A stretch of DNA of 7,332 bases from Thermoprotei archaeon (GTDB lineage Archaea > Thermoproteota > Thermoprotei > QMSL01 > B3-G16): positions 1-7,332 of the forward strand of contig JAGGUS010000089.1 in the NCBI GenBank assembly GCA_021158375.1. The letters run 5' to 3'. Below are positions 5,571 to 7,332 of the stretch, piece by piece. The translations under genes were made by a program, and so were the position numbers. The notes under the pieces are model-generated. The model searched no databases, had not been told where the DNA came from, and worked only from the letters and a program-made list of their open reading frames with translations. Positions within the stretch are counted from its first letter, which is position 1, and every line of letters starts with the position of its first letter.

Positions 5571-7332
5571 GGTCTACCACCTTCTAATTCTCTAAGCTTC
5601 TCTTCATATTCACTTTTCAACTTAATATAGAAACGTTCCTCTATAAGGCCTTTTTTATAAAGCTCGTTAAGTCTTTTAAGTAATCTTCTATATTTGACTT
5701 CTTCACTATACATTGACTTCAATCGTTTATATCTTACAACAAAGGCTGTCACTAATAGAACTGGAGCGATCAATATTAATATCCACGATCTTTCAGGAGC
5801 ATGACAGACTATGTATATATTCAAATTGTTAGCTACTTCAACTATCCTTTTACCATGATAACTATCCTTATCAACTATTATTACATATGTCCCTCTAGGA
5901 AGAGTAAACGATACGTGACCAAGAGCATCAGCGACGTATGATGCTACGAGGTTATTATTTTCAGCATTACGTATAGTTACTATAGCACCAGATAATGGTT
6001 TGCCTTCAGGCGAAAGCGCCTGAACGCCTATGTTGTACACCTTAACTACGAAGTCGACTACATGTTGTTTTGTTACATCAATGCTTTTCTTATCTATACT
6101 TAATTTCCCTATTTTCACCTCAACATCATATTTGCCTGGCAGTAATCCACTTTTGACTAGAGTTCCGTTTTTATTTGTATATCCTAGGAAAACTAATGAA
6201 CCGTTAACATCATATATATAAACTGCAGCACCCTCTAAGGGAACACCATTATCTAAGAAAACATTGACTCTTATGAAGTATTTAAGCACCTTGAGAATCA
6301 CAGTAGTGTCCTTGTATAAATAGATTAACGTAGAATTAAGAATGCGCCCATCTGATATCTTTACTTCATAGTGTCCTTCAAGTAAATCGTTGAAGATAGC
6401 TGTACCATTGACATTTGTGACATTCCATGTTACGAGATTACCTTCTCTCGCATTATAGATCAAAACTACATGATCTGGTACAGGATTACCTTTGGCATCA
6501 ACACACTTCACTGTTAAAGTATGGGTCTTCGTCGGCAATATTGGAGGTAGCAATACGTCAATTATCGACGTTAAGGTCAAGTTTCCCTTCTCAGAGCATA
6601 TTAGAGCGCCTACAGTATAATTCCCTTCATAGAGTCCCACTAAATACCAGCTTAAGTTGAAAGTAGCGCCTGCTTTAGTATCTACAAAGGATATAGATTT
6701 ATTCCCTTCAAGGAGTTCGAACTCTTTAGGATAGCTAAAGGTTATATTCACATAGTGAAGATCCTTTAACAATCTGAGTGTCATATTTACGTAGAAGCGC
6801 TGATCAACTTGAATTCTATTGGGAATTATCATTGACGCTACTATCGGTAGTGAAACCTTTATTAAAGGCACTTTATGCGCTATATAGAATAACCATCCAT
6901 CATAGTAGGGATTATCAGTAAGTGAAGAGTTTCCTAAGAGAAGAACAGATGTATGGAATCTTATAATCTCTGAATTATACAGAGTTTCGTTGAGATGTAA
7001 TCCTAAGTTATAGTACGCTGGCATGGCCATTATGAAGATTCTTTTAACCATCGAAGTGTCTAGGACTGATAAATTATAGGGAACCCAGCGTATTAAGTAA
7101 CTCAGATAACCGGATGTATAGTTCTTCATGGCATTTAACATCTGTATTATATTACTTACGGTAAGCTTGCCTTTAGCCAATAGATCATTAGCGTTGAATA
7201 ACAAAGAGATGTTTTCAAATAACGTCCTAACGAATTCCGCCTCCTTTTTTGTCAATAATGAGAAGTTAATGTTATGGAGAACAGCTTCATTGAACTCCGT
7301 TATATTGAAGTTCTTGAACGAGAAGGTGAGAA
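5567..7332 (-). CDS. Glycosylation-rich surface protein with three carboxypeptidase-regulatory-like repeats, C-terminal TM anchor and SHOCT-like tail (5' end cut by window)
   Basis: The frame stays open to the right edge, about 25 codons beyond the TTG at 7255, with two further sequons (NIT, NFS). That TTG lacks a signal peptide after it, so the true start and export signal lie outside. Residues below count from the TTG. Residues 1-145 look mainly helical and are unrecognised. 148-236 resembles NEW3/CARDB-type beta domains. 245-323, 325-405 and 407-485 are three beta-sandwich repeats. A single TM spans 491-507, followed by RYKRLK and a charged tail 510-562 with the helix-turn-helix ELYKKGLIEERFYIKLKSEY. 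Sixteen N-x-S/T sequons lie before the TM and none after it, matching an outside/inside split. The stop TGA overlaps the permease ATG by 4 bases, so the pair is very probably one transcript. I infer a partner or sensor subunit of the permease; no enzymatic motif was seen. An S-layer-associated or adhesin-like structural role is an alternative. Confidence 0.85.
   Translation of the reverse strand, partial: LTFSFKNFNITEFNEAVLHNINFSLLTKKEAEFVRTLFENISLLFNANDLLAKGKLTVSNIIQMLNAMKNYTSGYLSYLIRWVPYNLSVLDTSMVKRIFIMAMPAYYNLGLHLNETLYNSEIIRFHTSVLLLGNSSLTDNPYYDGWLFYIAHKVPLIKVSLPIVASMIIPNRIQVDQRFYVNMTLRLLKDLHYVNITFSYPKEFELLEGNKSISFVDTKAGATFNLSWYLVGLYEGNYTVGALICSEKGNLTLTSIIDVLLPPILPTKTHTLTVKCVDAKGNPVPDHVVLIYNAREGNLVTWNVTNVNGTAIFNDLLEGHYEVKISDGRILNSTLIYLYKDTTVILKVLKYFIRVNVFLDNGVPLEGAAVYIYDVNGSLVFLGYTNKNGTLVKSGLLPGKYDVEVKIGKLSIDKKSIDVTKQHVVDFVVKVYNIGVQALSPEGKPLSGAIVTIRNAENNNLVASYVADALGHVSFTLPRGTYVIIVDKDSYHGKRIVEVANNLNIYIVCHAPERSWILILIAPVLLVTAFVVRYKRLKSMYSEEVKYRRLLKRLNELYKKGLIEERFYIKLKSEYEEKLRELEGGRP
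5577..5584 (-). promoter_or_regulatory. Shine-Dalgarno-like site for the permease gene
   Basis: On the minus strand GAAGGTGG lies 6 bases before the permease ATG and matches 6 of 8 bases of the archaeal GGAGGTGA. It sits inside the last codons of the upstream surface-protein gene, whose TGA overlaps the ATG as ATGA (5567-5570). The arrangement suggests translational coupling, with both proteins made from one message in related amounts. Confidence 0.6.
5801..6523 (-). repeat. Three tandem carboxypeptidase-regulatory-like beta-sandwich repeats in the surface protein
   Basis: Three units of about 80 residues follow one another at 245-323, 325-405 and 407-485 (counted from the TTG at 7255). Shared pattern: an Asp/Glu-Gly-x-Pro turn (AKGNPVPDHV, DNGVPLEGAA, PEGKPLSGAI), a beta hairpin, an NxNGT-type turn (NVNGTAIF, NKNGTLVK, DALGHVSF), then Leu-x-x-Gly-x-Tyr-x-Val (LLEGHYEV, LLPGKYDV, LPRGTYVI). 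This is the usual signature of CarboxypepD_reg/transthyretin-like domains, which act as rigid stalks or binding modules on surface proteins. The repeats have diverged in DNA sequence, so the duplication is old. Confidence 0.8.
6005..6024 (-). repeat. Perfect 8-bp inverted repeat with 4-base loop inside the surface-protein gene
   Basis: TTCAGGCG at 6005-6012 and CGCCTGAA at 6017-6024 are exact reverse complements around AAAG. In the minus-strand message this gives an eight-pair, GC-rich stem with a CUUU loop, at the start of beta-sandwich repeat 3 (codons VQALSPEG). It is inside coding sequence, so it may be chance. Confidence 0.45.

Noticed and set aside
6030..6660. Plus-strand reading frames of 63 and 77 codons inside the surface-protein gene
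   Set aside because: They are antisense to the three beta-sandwich repeats and have no recognisable content.
7253..7255. TTG at 7255 (minus strand) as start codon of the surface protein
   Set aside because: The frame continues open to the right edge with further glycosylation sequons, and no signal peptide follows the TTG although the product is clearly exported.

Overview
The window looks like archaeal chromosome, most likely from a thermophilic Thermoproteota/Korarchaeota-type lineage. This is inferred from AT-rich DNA, heavy use of ATA for Ile and AGA/AGG for Arg, a bacterial-unlike density of N-glycosylation sequons (N-x-S/T) in the exported domains, and family resemblance. No marker gene fixes the taxon. 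The window is almost completely coding: three protein genes and a single 8-base intergenic gap. No RNA gene, mobile element or CRISPR array was seen.

Left part (1-2241, + strand): the 3' four-fifths or so of a P-type ATPase of the P2A (SERCA-like) class. Every liganding side chain of the two SERCA calcium sites that falls in the window is present, so it is probably a Ca2+ pump. Its start lies beyond the left edge.

Right part (7332 down to 2250, - strand): a two-gene unit converging on the ATPase. The upstream gene, cut by the right edge, encodes a glycosylation-rich surface protein. It has a helical N-terminal region, a NEW3/CARDB-like region, three tandem beta-sandwich repeats of the carboxypeptidase-regulatory type, one membrane helix and a short charged cytoplasmic tail. 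Its stop codon overlaps the start of the second gene (ATGA). The second gene is an 1106-residue FtsX/MacB-type ABC permease with two unusual additions: a secreted glycosylated ectodomain plus three extra membrane helices in front, and about 285 residues of cytoplasmic alpha/beta and coiled-coil sequence behind.

The two proteins share more than an operon. Both have a beta-sandwich module outside the cell, and both end in a similar SHOCT-like helical hairpin inside. I infer that they form one membrane complex acting on the cell surface, powered by an ABC ATPase that is not in this window. The substrate or mechanical role cannot be read from the sequence. The permease/surface-protein pair is the best candidate for an undescribed system here; the Ca2+ ATPase is probably just a neighbour.
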